A DNA stretch of 64,000 nucleotides from Cepaea nemoralis (lineage: Eukaryota > Mollusca > Gastropoda > Stylommatophora > Helicidae), in contig JACEFZ010021793.1 of NCBI GenBank assembly GCA_014155875.1, positions 124,001-188,000 of the forward strand, read 5' to 3'. The notes below the pieces were generated by a model. It worked only from the letters and a program-made list of their open reading frames with translations. It had not been told where the DNA came from and searched no databases. This document shows, one piece after another, positions 1 through 9,465 of the stretch (its first letter is position 1; every line of letters starts with the position of its first letter). Made by a program: the position numbers and the translations under genes.

Positions 1-985
1 TAAAAAGACGGGACTAGATAGCGAATCATGAGAAGATTATTTTGACAAAGACCATGATTATATTTTGACAATGAACAAGATTATATTTTGACAATGAACA
101 AGAATATAGTTAGACAATGAACAAGAATATATTAGACAATGAACAAGCTTATAGTTCGACAATTAACAAGATTATATTTTGACAAAGGCCAAGATTATAT
201 TTTGACAATGAACAAGAAGAAGAAACTATTCTGACATTGAACAAGAAGATTATATTTTGACAATGAACAAGAAGATGATTATATTTCGACAGTGAACAAG
301 AAGATGTTTATATTTAGACAATGAGCAAGATTATATTTTGGCAATGAACAAGAAGAAGATTAAATCTTGACAATGAAAAAGAAAATTATATTTTGACAAT
401 GAACAAGATTATATTTTGACAAAGACCAAGATTATATTTTGACAATGAATAAGTTAAAAATTATATTTTAACAATGAATAAGATTATATTGTGACAATGA
501 ACAAGAAGAAGATTATATTTTGACAATGAACAAGAAGAAGATTGTATTTTGACAACAAACAAGATAATAAATTGACAATGAAGAAGATTATATTTTAACA
601 ATTAACAAGATTTTATTTTGACAATGAACAATAATATATTTTGACAGTGAACGAGAAGAAGATTATATGCTGACAATGACTAAGAAGATTATATTTTCAT
701 AATGAACAAGATTATATTTTGACGATGAACAAGAAGAAAATTATGGTTTGATGATTAACAATACCATGATTATATTTTGATGATGAAGAAGAAAAAGATA
801 TTTTGACAATGAACAAGAACAAGATTATATTTTGACAGGTTACAAGAAGATTATATTGAGACAATGAACAAGAAGAAGACTACATTTGACAATGAAGAAA
901 TAGATTATTTCAATGATAAACAAGGAGAAGATTATTTCGACAGTGAACAAAAAGAAGGAAGAGAGAAGCCTGTAATATAAATCAC
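1..985. repeat. AT-rich degenerate minisatellite
   Basis: About 950 bp made of variants of a roughly 25-30 bp unit built on the words TTATATTTTGACAATGAACA and AAGAAGA. Unit length varies because the AAGAAG spacer expands and contracts. Copies are diverged, and the array already runs at the first base, so it probably continues leftwards. No coding signal. Confidence 0.9.
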
Positions 986-1002
986 ACTCAATTATGTCTA
1001 TG

Positions 1003-1105
1003 TTTCTACATTGTCTGTGTATCTATAATGTCTATGTATCTATAATGTCTATGTATCTATAATGTCTATGTATCTATAATGTCTATGTATCTATAATGTC
1101 TATTT
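1003..1105. repeat. 17-bp tandem repeat
   Basis: Five to six near-identical copies of the 17-bp unit TCTATGTATCTATAATG follow directly on the AT-rich array. A short young array with very little divergence between copies. Confidence 0.9.
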
Positions 1106-1273
1106 GTATTATGCACATGTATTGTTGTAATTACTTCCATACCTGCTGAAATACAAATTAAAAAGTGCTGCTAAACCTGGATATGCACTATTGTGTCGTG
1201 TGTGTGAGTTTTCGTGTCAATCAATGTGCTTTTTGTTCTTTATTCATGAGTACATGTGCTTTTTATTATTTAT

Positions 1274-1400
1274 TCATGAGGGTGAGGGGCGTGGCTGAGA
1301 GGTCAGGATGTTCGCCTGAGGCTAAAGTCCATGGTTTGTTCCAAACATAGACCTGGATAAGTTTCCAAGAACTATGGATATCACACGTCCCCCTGCTCTT
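1274..1400 (+). mobile_element. degraded SINE-like repeat fragment
   Basis: It starts with an A-box-like word (CGTGGCTGAGAGGTCAGG) and continues with a stretch resembling the repeat at 8990-9130: both contain a 'TGGATATCACACGTCCCC / TGATATCACATGTACCCC' segment and CCTGCTCTTATG-like DNA. Two diverged copies of one dispersed element are the simplest reading. Boundaries are uncertain. Confidence 0.4.
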
Positions 1401-1518
1401 ATGTTTTCCTATTAAGTGTTCCAATGATTATGTTACATAATACTATGCTTCCGTGATCTATCATGGCAGCTGTTCTGTATTTGTAGTACAATTTCATGTC
1501 GCACTTTAGTGGTATTGG

Positions 1519-1570
1519 GAGAGAGAGAGAGAGAGAGAGAGACACACACACACACACACACACACACACA
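1519..1570. repeat. (GA)n(CA)n compound microsatellite
   Basis: About 24 bp of GA dinucleotides switches directly into about 30 bp of CA dinucleotides. Simple repeat, no coding value. Confidence 0.95.
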
Positions 1571-1779
1571 TTCAGATTTAACAGTGTGACATCAAGCACT
1601 CGATTCAGTAGATGGACGACAGAACCATGCACTACAAGCACAAATTAGGAAAATGTATAAGCAGATCGTAGCCACAAACAAAAACAACTCCAAGGCCTTA
1701 ACGGATCACCCGCCTATCCGCCATATTGCAGCGGAAGTCCGGTACATAAACACTGTCAAAAAATACTGCCATTTACTGC

Positions 1780-1987
1780 CAATATAGTAAGTACCTTGCG
1801 GTGTATGGCAGAGGGGTCTTTGAGCCTGAGGAATTAAGGCCGCCTGGCTAGTGCAGTCGCCGCGAACTGTGCAGGTTAGGATTTTATTTTTGCCCTCGAC
1901 AGTAAAAAATCCCACACCTTACCGAGGGATCGAACCCTGGTCTCCCGAAGGAGAGTCCGGCATTGTAACCACTCGGCAGCCGCTACA
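1780..1987 (-). mobile_element. tRNA-derived SINE (Ser-like head), minus strand
   Basis: On the minus strand a tRNA-like 5' part begins near 1987: A box GGCTGCCGAGTGGTTACAAT and B box GGTTCGATCC, with a hairpin CTCTCCTTCGGGAGA between them. A non-tRNA body follows. It does not fold as a proper tRNA acceptor stem, so I call it a SINE head rather than a tRNA gene. Confidence 0.6.
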
Positions 1988-2040
1988 ACTGTGATGTTAT
2001 CACTTGCTGGTCATTTCCCTTTTGGGGTTGTTTATTGCAC

Positions 2041-2440
2041 ACGCAGGGAGGCTGAGTGGTCGCGGGGTATGGTGTCCGCCTCGAGTGCTGGAGGTTCCGG
2101 GTTCAAACCCAGGTGAGGGCCGGTTTTTTTTTCACGTGGACTTCTAGTAACAACATTTCCCCTGGTCTCTGGGTAGTGAGATCGGACGCCCGTGTGTATT
2201 GTTGCGCATGTAAAAAATCCCTTGGCAGTTGGAAATTGAAAAAGAGTAGCCTAACGGCGCTGCCCGGGCAAAATTTCGAGTTAAAAATCTACCCAAAGTA
2301 TTTCAGGATCCTCGCCGGGCTACTGAGTTCGTGCACTGAGCTGAGATTCCCCGGACTCAGACCTGAGGTAGGAGTAAAACGGAGCACTTATGGGTTACAC
2401 CCGTGTGCTGTGGGGTTGATCCGTCGACTACACTAACCAT
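2041..2440 (+). mobile_element. tRNA-derived SINE
   Basis: A tRNA-like head with A box GGCTGAGTGGTCGCGG and B box GGGTTCAAACC at about 2050-2112 is followed by a body containing TTGCGCATGTAAAAAATCCC and TTGGCAGTTGGAAATTG. The same body words recur at 9200-9240, so this is a dispersed family. The 126-residue ORF here is fortuitous. Confidence 0.6.
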
Positions 2441-2599
2441 TATTGCCCACGAGACTTCGCACAGTGTTAGCTCTGGCTATTTCTCTTTGGCCATTTAATT
2501 ATTTACTGCCTTGATATTTATATGTTTCTGTGCAGTATTTTGTCCCTTTGTTAACAATTCCTTTATGTTATGTTAGCTTTGTCCTTCCATCCATCTGGA

Positions 2600-2870
2600 A
2601 GAGGCTAATGAAAATAGAACATTTTAAACAGCTATCAGAAAGAGACAAACAGCTTTCTTTGGACATGTGATGAGAAGAGAGGTATTGGAGAACATCGTGG
2701 CAACTGGAAAGATCAATGAAGCAGAGGCAGACCTAGAGAAATGATGCTGGATGCGACTGAGACAGTGGCATGGCGGAATATCATTAGCAGCGTTGATCCA
2801 GAACACCAAAGACCGAAATCTGTGGAAAGAGATCAACGCTTACATCAGCTACATCAGGGCACATGATGAT
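2600..2870 (+). pseudogene. 5'-truncated LINE 3' end (family L-A), broken
   Basis: Conceptual translation gives a decayed version of the C-terminal tail of a non-LTR retrotransposon polyprotein: an AFFGHVMRREVLENIVATGKI-like stretch, then a degraded basic segment and a terminal 'GT stop' followed by GATGATGAT. This motif (basic RRxxxFFGHVMRR, LENxVTTGKI, RGRPR) lies downstream of the reverse transcriptase domain in many LINEs. The RT and endonuclease domains are missing and the frame is interrupted, so the copy is dead. It lies tail to tail with the minus-strand LINE at 2863-3475. Confidence 0.7.
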
Positions 2871-3475
2871 GATCTCATCTCATCATGTTCCTCTTGTACG
2901 TTGCGGTGTCGAGGTGAAGCATAAACATCGTGAGAGTGCCTGCTTATGGGCTTCATGTATCGAGATTTCCATGGACTCTGTTATTCCCTGCGTCTATCGT
3001 TTACGTGGTCGGCCTTTCCTCTCTGTTTCCATCTGGTCTGTACATCATTGCCTGATGTGATATAATGTTAGTTGGTAACCTACTTGCATGGCCAAACCAT
3101 TTGACTTGCTGCCTTCTAATAAAATCTAGTGCAGCTACAACCCCACTTTAGTCCTGATTTCTTAATTTCTGATCTTATCTCTTCTTGATACATTGAGTAT
3201 TCTTCTCATGAATCTCATTTATGTTATTGTGATTTTTCTTTTCTATTTTTCTGTCATTGTCCAAGTTTGGCATTGGTAGCACAGAGTTGGTAGGAAGATT
3301 GTGTTGTAAAGTGCTTTCTTAGTAGTTATTGATACATGTTTGTTCTTTAGTATTGGTGCCATTTGTCCAATGAGTTGGTTTACCTTATTGCATCTATTTT
3401 CGATCTCGCCTTCTGATTTGCCATTTGACGATATTATACTTCCTAGATACTTGAAACTCTTTACTTGTTTTAGGG
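2863..3475 (-). pseudogene. LINE reverse-transcriptase C-terminal region (family L-B), broken
   Basis: On the minus strand, 3470 to 3243 reads a segment typical of the region just after the catalytic motif of LINE reverse transcriptases: VKSFKYLGSIISSNGK, then a helix-rich NKHVSITTKKALYNT and LPTLCYQCQTWTMTEK. After a stop the tail continues as RRQVKWFGHASRLPTN and ends with a 3' sequence at 2863-2925. The catalytic residues lie outside the fragment, and stops and frame changes make it nonfunctional. The last 47 bases match the end of the repeat at 59020-59385. Confidence 0.75.
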
Positions 3476-3552
3476 ATGTTGATGATGATGATGATGAAGA
3501 TGATAACAAAAGACTGTATTCCAATACAGTACAGTCCTCCCGATATGAGACC

Positions 3553-3730
3553 AGCATGGCCGAATGGATAAGAGCACAAGCTCTGAAACTTCCGGTATGA
3601 TGATACCGAGGTAGCGGATTAAATCACTACTACACCGTTCAGTTTGGCATCCTTGACTTGGTAACGCAAATTACAAGTACCTCAGAAGATGGAGTGGGTT
3701 CACCTGATGACGATATAAACTTATAAATAG
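3553..3730 (+). mobile_element. tRNA-Leu-derived SINE
   Basis: The head ACCAGCATGGCCGAATGGAT closely resembles the 5' half of tRNA-Leu (A box GGCCGAATGGATAAGAGC) and continues with a long variable-arm-like segment ending GATACCGAGGTAGCGG. The body contains TTACAAGTACCTCAGAAG and GAGTGGGTTCACCTGATG. The same sequence recurs in reverse orientation at 11278-11560, 18195-18480 and 28385-28660, so this is a dispersed SINE family. Confidence 0.75.
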
Positions 3731-4340
3731 GCAAAGCTAATCCACAAGCAACATTCAGTACAATGCACTCGAAGTAATATGTTTCTGAATTACGTTTGAG
3801 TTTTTTTTTTTTTTATGTAAATACTCAAGCGTGGTAATTACACTAGAACTGAGATCCATATATAATCATGAGTAGTTTCCCTTTTATACCGACGCAGAAT
3901 AAGTAAGCTTTACGAGAACACGATCGCAAGTGACGAAATGGACATTGCAGCTAAAGACTTCGTCAGCACACATACAACAAACATATAGTGGTACAACTAC
4001 ATGAAAATGTCTACATGAATATAAGATGTATAGAAAGGTTACTCATCTGTTTCCTTGTTGTGGTCTCGAAACATGTGCTGCTCAACGCCTACTGTAAATG
4101 TGGTAGAACTGAGCGTTGAACCACATCCAGTCAATTCTTTCCTGAATAGGATGGCTTGAAATTCTTTTGAATCTTTGATATTACAGAATGCTTTTAAGGC
4201 TTTTCTATCTTCCATATGTCGTGGCTATGCTATTGCTACGTCTTGTTGTCAATCATTATCATCTCGTGTGCCCTGACAACTACATTAGGCGTTCGTGCAT
4301 ATCCGCAGGTAGAATTCTGAATAAAATCTCTTGACTTTAT
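3731..4340. other. no gene or clear repeat seen
   Basis: AT-rich unique-looking sequence with a T-run at about 3799-3813. No ORF resembles a known protein, there is no clear tandem structure, and I could not match it to other parts of the window. Confidence 0.5.
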
Positions 4341-4343
4341 TCC

Positions 4344-4690
4344 TTAGTGCCACCATCTTTGTCCACTCAGCATAATTTCTTTCGGTCTGCCATTGCCTCT
4401 TCTACCACTGATCTGTGCAATTGTCACGACGTTTTCCAATTCTTTTCTTATCACCTCTTGATAATAGAATAGCGCCTCCTGCTTACATATATTTGAGTAT
4501 AATGATCTACTTTCATTGGCTAGCCTCTCTAGGTACTTGTTGTTAGTTACTCTGGCAGCCCAAGGTCTTCGTAACATTCATCTGAGTCGCAACATTCGTC
4601 TCAGTAGCAACATTCGTCTCAGTGGTAACATTCGTCTCAGTAGGAACATTCGTCTCAGAAACCACATCTCGGGTGCCAGCATATTCTTCC
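4344..4690 (-). pseudogene. 5'-truncated LINE 3' end (family L-A), broken
   Basis: Minus-strand translation gives LRRPWAARVTNNKYLERL, then a decayed basic segment and KELENVVTIAQISGRRGNG, then GRPKEIML. This is the same C-terminal LINE tail as at 5385 and 36400. The segment upstream of the tail has been expanded into an 18-bp tandem repeat (4574-4662). No RT catalytic region is present. Confidence 0.7.
4574..4662. repeat. 18-bp minisatellite inside a LINE relic
   Basis: Five copies of an 18-bp unit (AACATTCGTCTCAGTAGC and variants). The unit is taken from the LINE sequence itself: CGTCTCAGAAACCACATCTC is single copy in the related fragment at 36740. This is a tandem expansion after insertion. 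Confidence 0.85.
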
Positions 4691-4851
4691 TAATTTGTTC
4701 ATTTGTGTTCTGTCATTCACTGTCATATACTTTGTTGATGTGAGTACGTTTATGGCTCCTGTTACTATTCTTGTTGCTTGATTGTGTATGCGCTTGACTT
4801 TTTCAACGTTTTACTTACCATCAGTTGACCATTTAATGATTAACAAGTCCC

Positions 4852-5005
4852 TCACATACACAGCAACACGCACAGAAATACACACAGTCACACACAGAGC
4901 CCTCCACCCACACACACAGACACAAGCAGAGTCACAAACACACCCCTACACATCCCCATCCCCATTTAACCCCCCCCCCCCCCCCTCCCTCACACACACA
5001 CATTC
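4852..5005. repeat. CA-rich low-complexity tract with poly-C
   Basis: Imperfect CACA/ACACAG sequence followed by an uninterrupted C run of about 16 bases and a further (CA)n. Low complexity. Confidence 0.85.
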
Positions 5006-5384
5006 TATGACTTTAGCTAAATATTTTTGTGTGGAGTTTATTAAATGTTGTTTTGTTTGTGTGTCAATTTTTCACTTATGATTGTGTTCTCGTAAAACTG
5101 ATCAATTCCACTTCCTATTGTTGGTATTTTTACTCTATGTGTGTTTACAGAGAGGGAGGAGGGAGAGAAAACAAGTACAGACATGGGAATGACAAACGAG
5201 TGTGGGGGAAAAGGTTCCGGTAAAATACACACAAAAATAAACTATGTTGGATATTTCAACCATGCGACTAATAAACAACCCACATGGGAAAAAAAAATGT
5301 CGTTTTCCAGGGTCTTGCGATCTTCTTTATGAGTTGTGCACAATTTAATAGCCGTGACATGAAAAACAGCTAATGGCTGTGGAT

Positions 5385-5735
5385 AGGGCCTATGTGGTTT
5401 CTGAGGAAAATGCAAAGAATACCATGGACAGATTAAAAAAAAAAAACAACGAACAAGTCCTTCAAGAAACAAATGAAGGTCGTAAACTGATTAAAGTCAT
5501 TAGACGTAGACAGTCAAAATTTTTTGGGCATGTTATGAGAAGAAATGGCTTGGAGAACTTGGTGACAACTGGCAAGATCGAAGGGAGGGGACCAAGGGGA
5601 AGACCTAGAAGCAAATACCTGGATGGCTTGGACACGTGGCATGATCGAGACAGGAACACTGAGCTGATTCACGACTCTGGTGATCGAGTGAGATGGCAGA
5701 ACATGACCGCCCACGCTTACCGGCATGGCACATGA
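5385..5735 (+). pseudogene. LINE polyprotein C-terminal fragment (family L-A), best-preserved copy
   Basis: The cleanest copy of family L-A. The frame reads VIRRRQSKFFGHVMRR, then NGLENLVTTGKIEGR, a glycine/arginine-rich GPRGRPRSKYLDGL and WQNMTAHAYRHGT before the stop. This is the tail that follows the reverse transcriptase domain in an endonuclease/RT LINE polyprotein, with no known enzymatic role of its own. About 120 residues remain open while RT and endonuclease are absent. An A-run at 5434-5446 is a likely frameshift point. It could not transpose. Confidence 0.75.
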
Positions 5736-5949
5736 TGGATGGACCTGAATGTCGGACACGCAACAGTAATCCGAAATATTGGCTTGTGTGCACACCACTG
5801 TATGCCTAGTTCTGTCAATGTCCAGGCCAATTTATGTCTGGAAGCTATGGGCCTGTGATGGGGTACCGCCTTCACATTCTGTGGGCCTGAATGTACGGGG
5901 GAATAGTAATAGGTGACCGGTCTCCCGCTCTCACTTAGACTCTCTGACC

Positions 5950-6175
5950 GCTCTCATGACAGTATCGACGCAGTTCCCTGTAAACGTCGCTAACGTGCCG
6001 GCTAATGCCCTGAAGATGTTGCTTATATCTATTATGATTCACCGATGTATTTCAATTCACACCGTTTGCAGATGATGACATAAATGACATTGCAGCTGTG
6101 CAGGGGACTTTCATGGATGCAGAAAGAGGGGTAAGAGAATGCCACCCTCGGTATCTGGAGCATGTAGGGACAAGT
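5950..6175 (-). pseudogene. Penelope-like element, GIY-YIG endonuclease N-terminal relic
   Basis: Minus-strand translation contains CNVIYVIICKRCELKYIGES. This matches the start of the GIY-YIG endonuclease of Penelope-like retroelements: the pattern NVIYxIxC-x2-C-x4-YIGE with two zinc-binding-type cysteines and the diagnostic YIG. A cysteine-containing linker lies upstream. A stop follows GES, and the next 100 bases carry a weak continuation in another frame, so the copy is frameshifted. The RT domain is absent. Confidence 0.65.
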
Positions 6176-6340
6176 ACGGGTAGATATAACCCTTACCTTG
6201 GATGGAATCTGTCTAGAGGGAGCAAACATGACACAAAAGCATGCTGAGGTCAGACATACTAGCCTTTCAGGTGCATAACTAGGTGTGATACCCTTCCATC
6301 GAAAGAGAAACGAAGAAGAGGAAGGAGAATAAGCAACATA
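6176..6340 (+). mobile_element. dispersed repeat fragment (family D)
   Basis: Contains CTTGGATGGAATCTGTCTAG, then GACACA..AAG, GTCAGACATACT and AACTAGGTGTGA. The same ordered words occur at 9290-9420 and 23830-23995, defining a dispersed element. This copy abuts the Penelope-like relic. Family name not recognised. Confidence 0.65.
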
Positions 6341-6456
6341 TAGACAGGTCTTACACCGGCCTATGAGACAAGCCTGGATGTCCCATCTAGGAAGCCATTG
6401 GAAGGCTGGCTTTAATCTACAGTTGAGCATCTTATTAGAAATGGGTTAGAGATGGT

Positions 6457-6723
6457 AGATATATTTTTGTTTTAAGTTGCACATCCCTCACAGGACGTTG
6501 CAGTCAACACCAGCATTTCACTGCCGTTGTTGATGTCTTGGCAAGTGTTTCGTTCAGTAGTTTGCCATTGATATCTGAACAACCGGCTCCCATACCAAAA
6601 CAGTGAACACGTTAAAACCAGCGCAACACGGTCTGCTGCCAAATCGGTCACCGCTGCCTCAAACTCATGTAAGCGGCATTACGAATCGCGTCCGCAAATC
6701 CATCACAATGGAGTACGGCACGG
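6457..6723 (-). mobile_element. full-length tRNA-related SINE, family II, with target-site duplication
   Basis: Minus-strand SINE with head at the right, central domain (revcomp of AGTAGTTTGCCATTG) and 3' end GGGATGTGCAACTT. It is flanked by the 10-bp direct repeat TAGAGATGGT (6447-6456 and 6724-6733), a target-site duplication that fixes the ends. Family II copies occur at 16998, 18610, 27895, 39105, 40212, 43915 and 46340. Confidence 0.8.
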
Positions 6724-6793
6724 TAGAGATGGTGGTATTTGAAAGGAAACAGTTTAGAAAATCAGCATAAAAATAACAATTAAGTAGAAGGGG

Positions 6794-6805
6794 AAAAAAA
6801 AAAAA
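6794..6805 (-). terminator. RNA polymerase III terminator of the tRNA gene
   Basis: Twelve consecutive A on the plus strand give T12 on the minus strand, two bases after the tRNA 3' end. T-runs of four or more terminate Pol III. Confidence 0.85.
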
Positions 6806-6807
6806 GT

Positions 6808-6878
6808 TGCATCGACCGGGAATCGAACCCGGGTCACCCGCGTGGCAGGCGAGTATTCTACCACTAGACCACCGATGC
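6808..6878 (-). tRNA. tRNA-Gly (anticodon GCC)
   Basis: 71-nt tRNA gene on the minus strand, decoding GGC/GGU glycine codons in cytosolic translation. The acceptor stem is GCATCGG paired with TCGATGC, with discriminator A. The anticodon stem-loop is CTCGC-CTGCCAC-GCGGG with anticodon GCC. The T arm is CCGGG-TTCGATT-CCCGG, and A and B boxes are intact (TGGTCTAGTGGTAG, GGTTCGATTCC). CCA is not encoded, as expected in a eukaryote, and there is no intron. One oddity: the D stem has C12 opposite A23 and a U-G pair. A T12 terminator follows immediately. Unlike the SINE heads, the whole cloverleaf is preserved, so I read this as a real gene, although a recent pseudogene cannot be excluded. Confidence 0.93.
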
Positions 6879-7085
6879 TCACAAAGAGTATGGTCTATTT
6901 AACATACTTGAAGATTACTATAACAATTGTACATCAAGATAGCAACCTTTGTAATTCAACAAAGAAGCATACTGATAACAAAGCTCACACAAACAACAAA
7001 CACATCCCCCATCAGTTACTATCCCGCCTCACACAACTACCAACCTCCGCCATCATCTACCCCGTCCTGCTCTAACACTAGCCCC

Positions 7086-7124
7086 TGACGTCAGCACTAT
7101 GAGCATGAGGGGCGGTCACGTGAC
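7086..7124 (+). promoter_or_regulatory. candidate Pol II promoter: CRE and CLEAR/E-box palindromes
   Basis: The full CRE palindrome TGACGTCA is at 7086-7093, a GGGGCGG GC-box-like word at 7109-7115, and the 10-bp palindrome GTCACGTGAC at 7115-7124. The last is the exact consensus E-box bound by TFEB/MITF/USF-type bHLH-ZIP factors (the CLEAR element of lysosomal and autophagy genes). The three lie within 40 bp in locally CpG-containing DNA, directly upstream of a possible first exon, and contrast with the surrounding repeat-rich sequence. No TATA box is obvious. Function is inferred. Confidence 0.55.
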
Positions 7125-7132
7125 TCCCCTGG

Positions 7133-7265
7133 ATGAAAACAAAGGTGATCTCTTCTGCTAGACTTTTGCTTTCTCGCCGAGAAGTTTTCATTCAATTCCC
7201 TCAAATATCTCACCCCGACACCGATATTAACTTAACGCGAAGCCAGCTCTACCTCGGAACTCCAG
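7133..7265 (+). CDS. candidate first exon ending in a consensus splice donor
   Basis: From ATG at 7133 the frame stays open for 44 codons (starts MKTKVISSARLLLSRREVF) up to CCAG|GTAAGTAAC, a near-perfect splice donor (intron GT at 7266). The frame closes two codons into the presumed intron. It lies just downstream of the CRE/CLEAR block, so it may be a coding first exon or only 5' untranslated sequence. The open length alone is not significant, and I recognise no protein family. If spliced to the acceptor at 53038/53039 the phases agree, leading into the hydrophobic frame described there. Confidence 0.35.
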
Positions 7266-7319
7266 GTAAGTAACTTTATCTGTTATATTTTCGTTGTGTT
7301 TGTTGTAAATAAAGAGTTG

Positions 7320-8060
7320 TTGGTGTTTCGCATAAATTACCCTCAGCAGACGTGTGCTTGTCCATCTTCGTCAACGGTTAATTCAGCGGGTTAACTATCG
7401 ATTAAATTGTTATTTCACCATGAAATGACGGCTTCACAATGATGTGCTTCATTAATTATTGCAGTATTTATCACGGTAAATTAGTTTTATGAGGGATAAA
7501 GCTGTAGTAGTGTTTTATTTGCTTGTTTGTTTGAATATATGTTTCCTTGAAGCTGTAGACGGTAGATACTAGAGTTACTAGAGTAGAGTAGAGCGCGGGG
7601 TTGGAGTGAAAGGAGCAGTTTATGGCTGGGAAGTGAGCGCCGGGATGTATTTAAAATATGCCTTGGAACAAGAGATTTGTTGCTATTTTGAGAACCAAGT
7701 GATCAACATTCCTTTGGGATATTAGGGAACGGTGAATAAAGAAAATGATTTCGTTGTAATATGTAGACGCGCTCAATGAAAACTTGCAAAATATTAAGTT
7801 TTTTTTTTCTGAGGAGAAATTAAATAATATGGAATAGAATAGTAATAGTATTATTTATATTACTAATAATATTAGGCTGGACTGTAGTAAAGCTGTAAAC
7901 ACACAGTGAGTTAAAAAAAAAACAATGGAAAGTGGAATTGATCTGTTTTACCAGAACACAATTAAGTGTAAAATGGACTCACAAACAAAACGACACCCTT
8001 GCCCTTACATATATAACACACATCCAATTAAAAAAAATAACTTAGCTTAGGTTATAGGAT
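7320..8060. other. no gene seen; possible start of a long intron
   Basis: AT-rich, mostly unique sequence following the splice-donor-like site. T- and A-runs occur near 7799-7808 and 7913-7922. No coding or repeat signal that I can support. Confidence 0.5.
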
Positions 8061-8079
8061 GTCTTAGCTGAGGTCATAT

Positions 8080-8905
8080 GATGTGTGTGTGTGTGTGTGT
8101 GTGGGGCTGTGTGTGTGGGGCTGTGTGTGTGGGGCTGTGTGTGTAGGGGGGTGTGGGGCTGTGACTGTTTGGGGGGGGGGGATGTCTGTATGAGGGGCTG
8201 TGTGTGTGTGAGACTGTTGGGGGGATGTCTGTGTGAGGGGCTGTGTGTGTGACTGTTTGGGGGGTGAGGGGGGTGGGGGATGTTTTTGTGAGGGGCTGTG
8301 TGTGTGTGTGTGGGGGGGGGGGGTTGTGTGTGTGGGGTTATCTGTGTGTGTGAGGGGGGGAATTGTGTGTGTGTGACTGTTTGGGGGGGGTGGGGTGGGG
8401 GATGTCTGTGTGAGGGGCTGTGTGTGTGTGGGGGGCGTTGTGTGTGGGGTTATCTGTGTGTGTGGGGGGGCATTGTGTGTGTGACTGTTTGGGGGGGGGG
8501 GTGTGGGGGATGTCTTTGTGAGGGTCTGTGTGTGTGTGCGGGGGGGGGGGGGGTTTGTGTGTGTGGGGTTATCTGTGTGTGTGTGTGGGGGGGGGGGCAT
8601 TGTGTGTGTAGGGCTGTGTGTGTGTGTGTGTGTGTGGGAAGTTTGTGGGTCTACCTGTGTGTATGTGGGGTGCTGTGTGGTGTGTCTGTGTGTTTGGCTG
8701 CCTGTGTGTGTGGGTATGTGTGGCTGTGTGTGGGTATGTGTGGCTGTGTGTGTGGGTATGTGTGTGTGTGTGTGGGTATGTGTGTGTGTGTGTGGGTATG
8801 TGTGGCTGTGTGTGTGGGTAGGTGTGGCTGTGTGTGTATTTGTGTGTGTGGCTGATGTGTGTGGGTATGTGTGGCTGTGTGTGTGTGTGTATGGCTGTGC
8901 GTGCT
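8080..8905. repeat. GT/G-rich low-complexity minisatellite
   Basis: About 820 bp of GTGTG interspersed with runs of G, with a loose higher-order unit (TGTGTGTG-GGG-CTGTG-ACTGTTTGGGG-GATGTCT) repeating at 60-110 bp. It keeps frames open on both strands (337 residues minus, 185 plus), all Thr/His/Pro or Val/Cys/Gly low-complexity. Not coding. Its G-runs could form quadruplexes. Confidence 0.92.
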
Positions 8906-8989
8906 GACTAAGATTTCTAGTCACAATTTCCATTTTGTTACCTGTGATTGCATTCTTGTAAAGTTTATTGTGATTGGGGGAGGGGGAAA

Positions 8990-9425
8990 GATGCCATAGC
9001 TGGGAGGTTAGGATATCTTTCTTAGACAGAAGGTAACACCTTCGATTCCAGTCTATGAATGGGAATCCTTTAAACAACCATTGGTATCTGATATCACATG
9101 TACCCCAGATCTCTCGGGTCGTGCTATCAAATACTTAGCCTTCTGATATCAAGAGGAAACAAAACCCAAAATAAACACAAGAGGTGCTGTGGGTATGTTA
9201 TGTTATGCACATTAAAAATGCCATGGCAGTTGGAAATTGTAAAGAATAGGTTATAAGGCCACTACTTCGGCAAAGTTATTAGGAAAGACTGTATACCCAC
9301 ACAGGTAGATAGTCCATTGCCTTGGATGGAATCTGTTTAGGGGAAGACACATACATGCCAAAGTCGGACACACAGACCAGGAGGTGCATAATTAGGTGTG
9401 GTTCACTTCCCTCAATGGAAGATTA
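8990..9425 (+). mobile_element. SINE-like dispersed repeat (family D, longer copy)
   Basis: Contains a head-like TAGCTGGGAGGTTAGGATAT with a B-box-like TTCGATTCC, then the segment shared with 1340-1390, then the ATGCCATGGCAGTTGGAAAT word shared with 2200-2240, and finally CTTGGATGGAATCTGTTTAG shared with 6190 and 23855. It links several fragments in this window into one family. Boundaries are approximate. Confidence 0.55.
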
Positions 9426-9426
9426 G

Positions 9427-9465
9427 TCAGTTAGTTAGTTAGCTAGTTAGTTAGTTAGTTAGTCG
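9427..9465. repeat. (TTAG)n microsatellite
   Basis: About nine TTAG units with one GCTAG interruption, at the 3' end of the preceding dispersed repeat. It probably grew from the element's tail. Confidence 0.85.

Noticed and set aside
1..985. CRISPR-like array of repeats with variable spacers
   Set aside because: Units are diverged and the variable parts are AAGAAG expansions, not unique spacers; the context is eukaryotic with no cas genes.
8064..9077. 337-codon minus ORF rich in Thr, His and Pro
   Set aside because: It is the complement of a GT/G-run low-complexity tract; other frames are equally open, and there is no start context, domain or splice signal.
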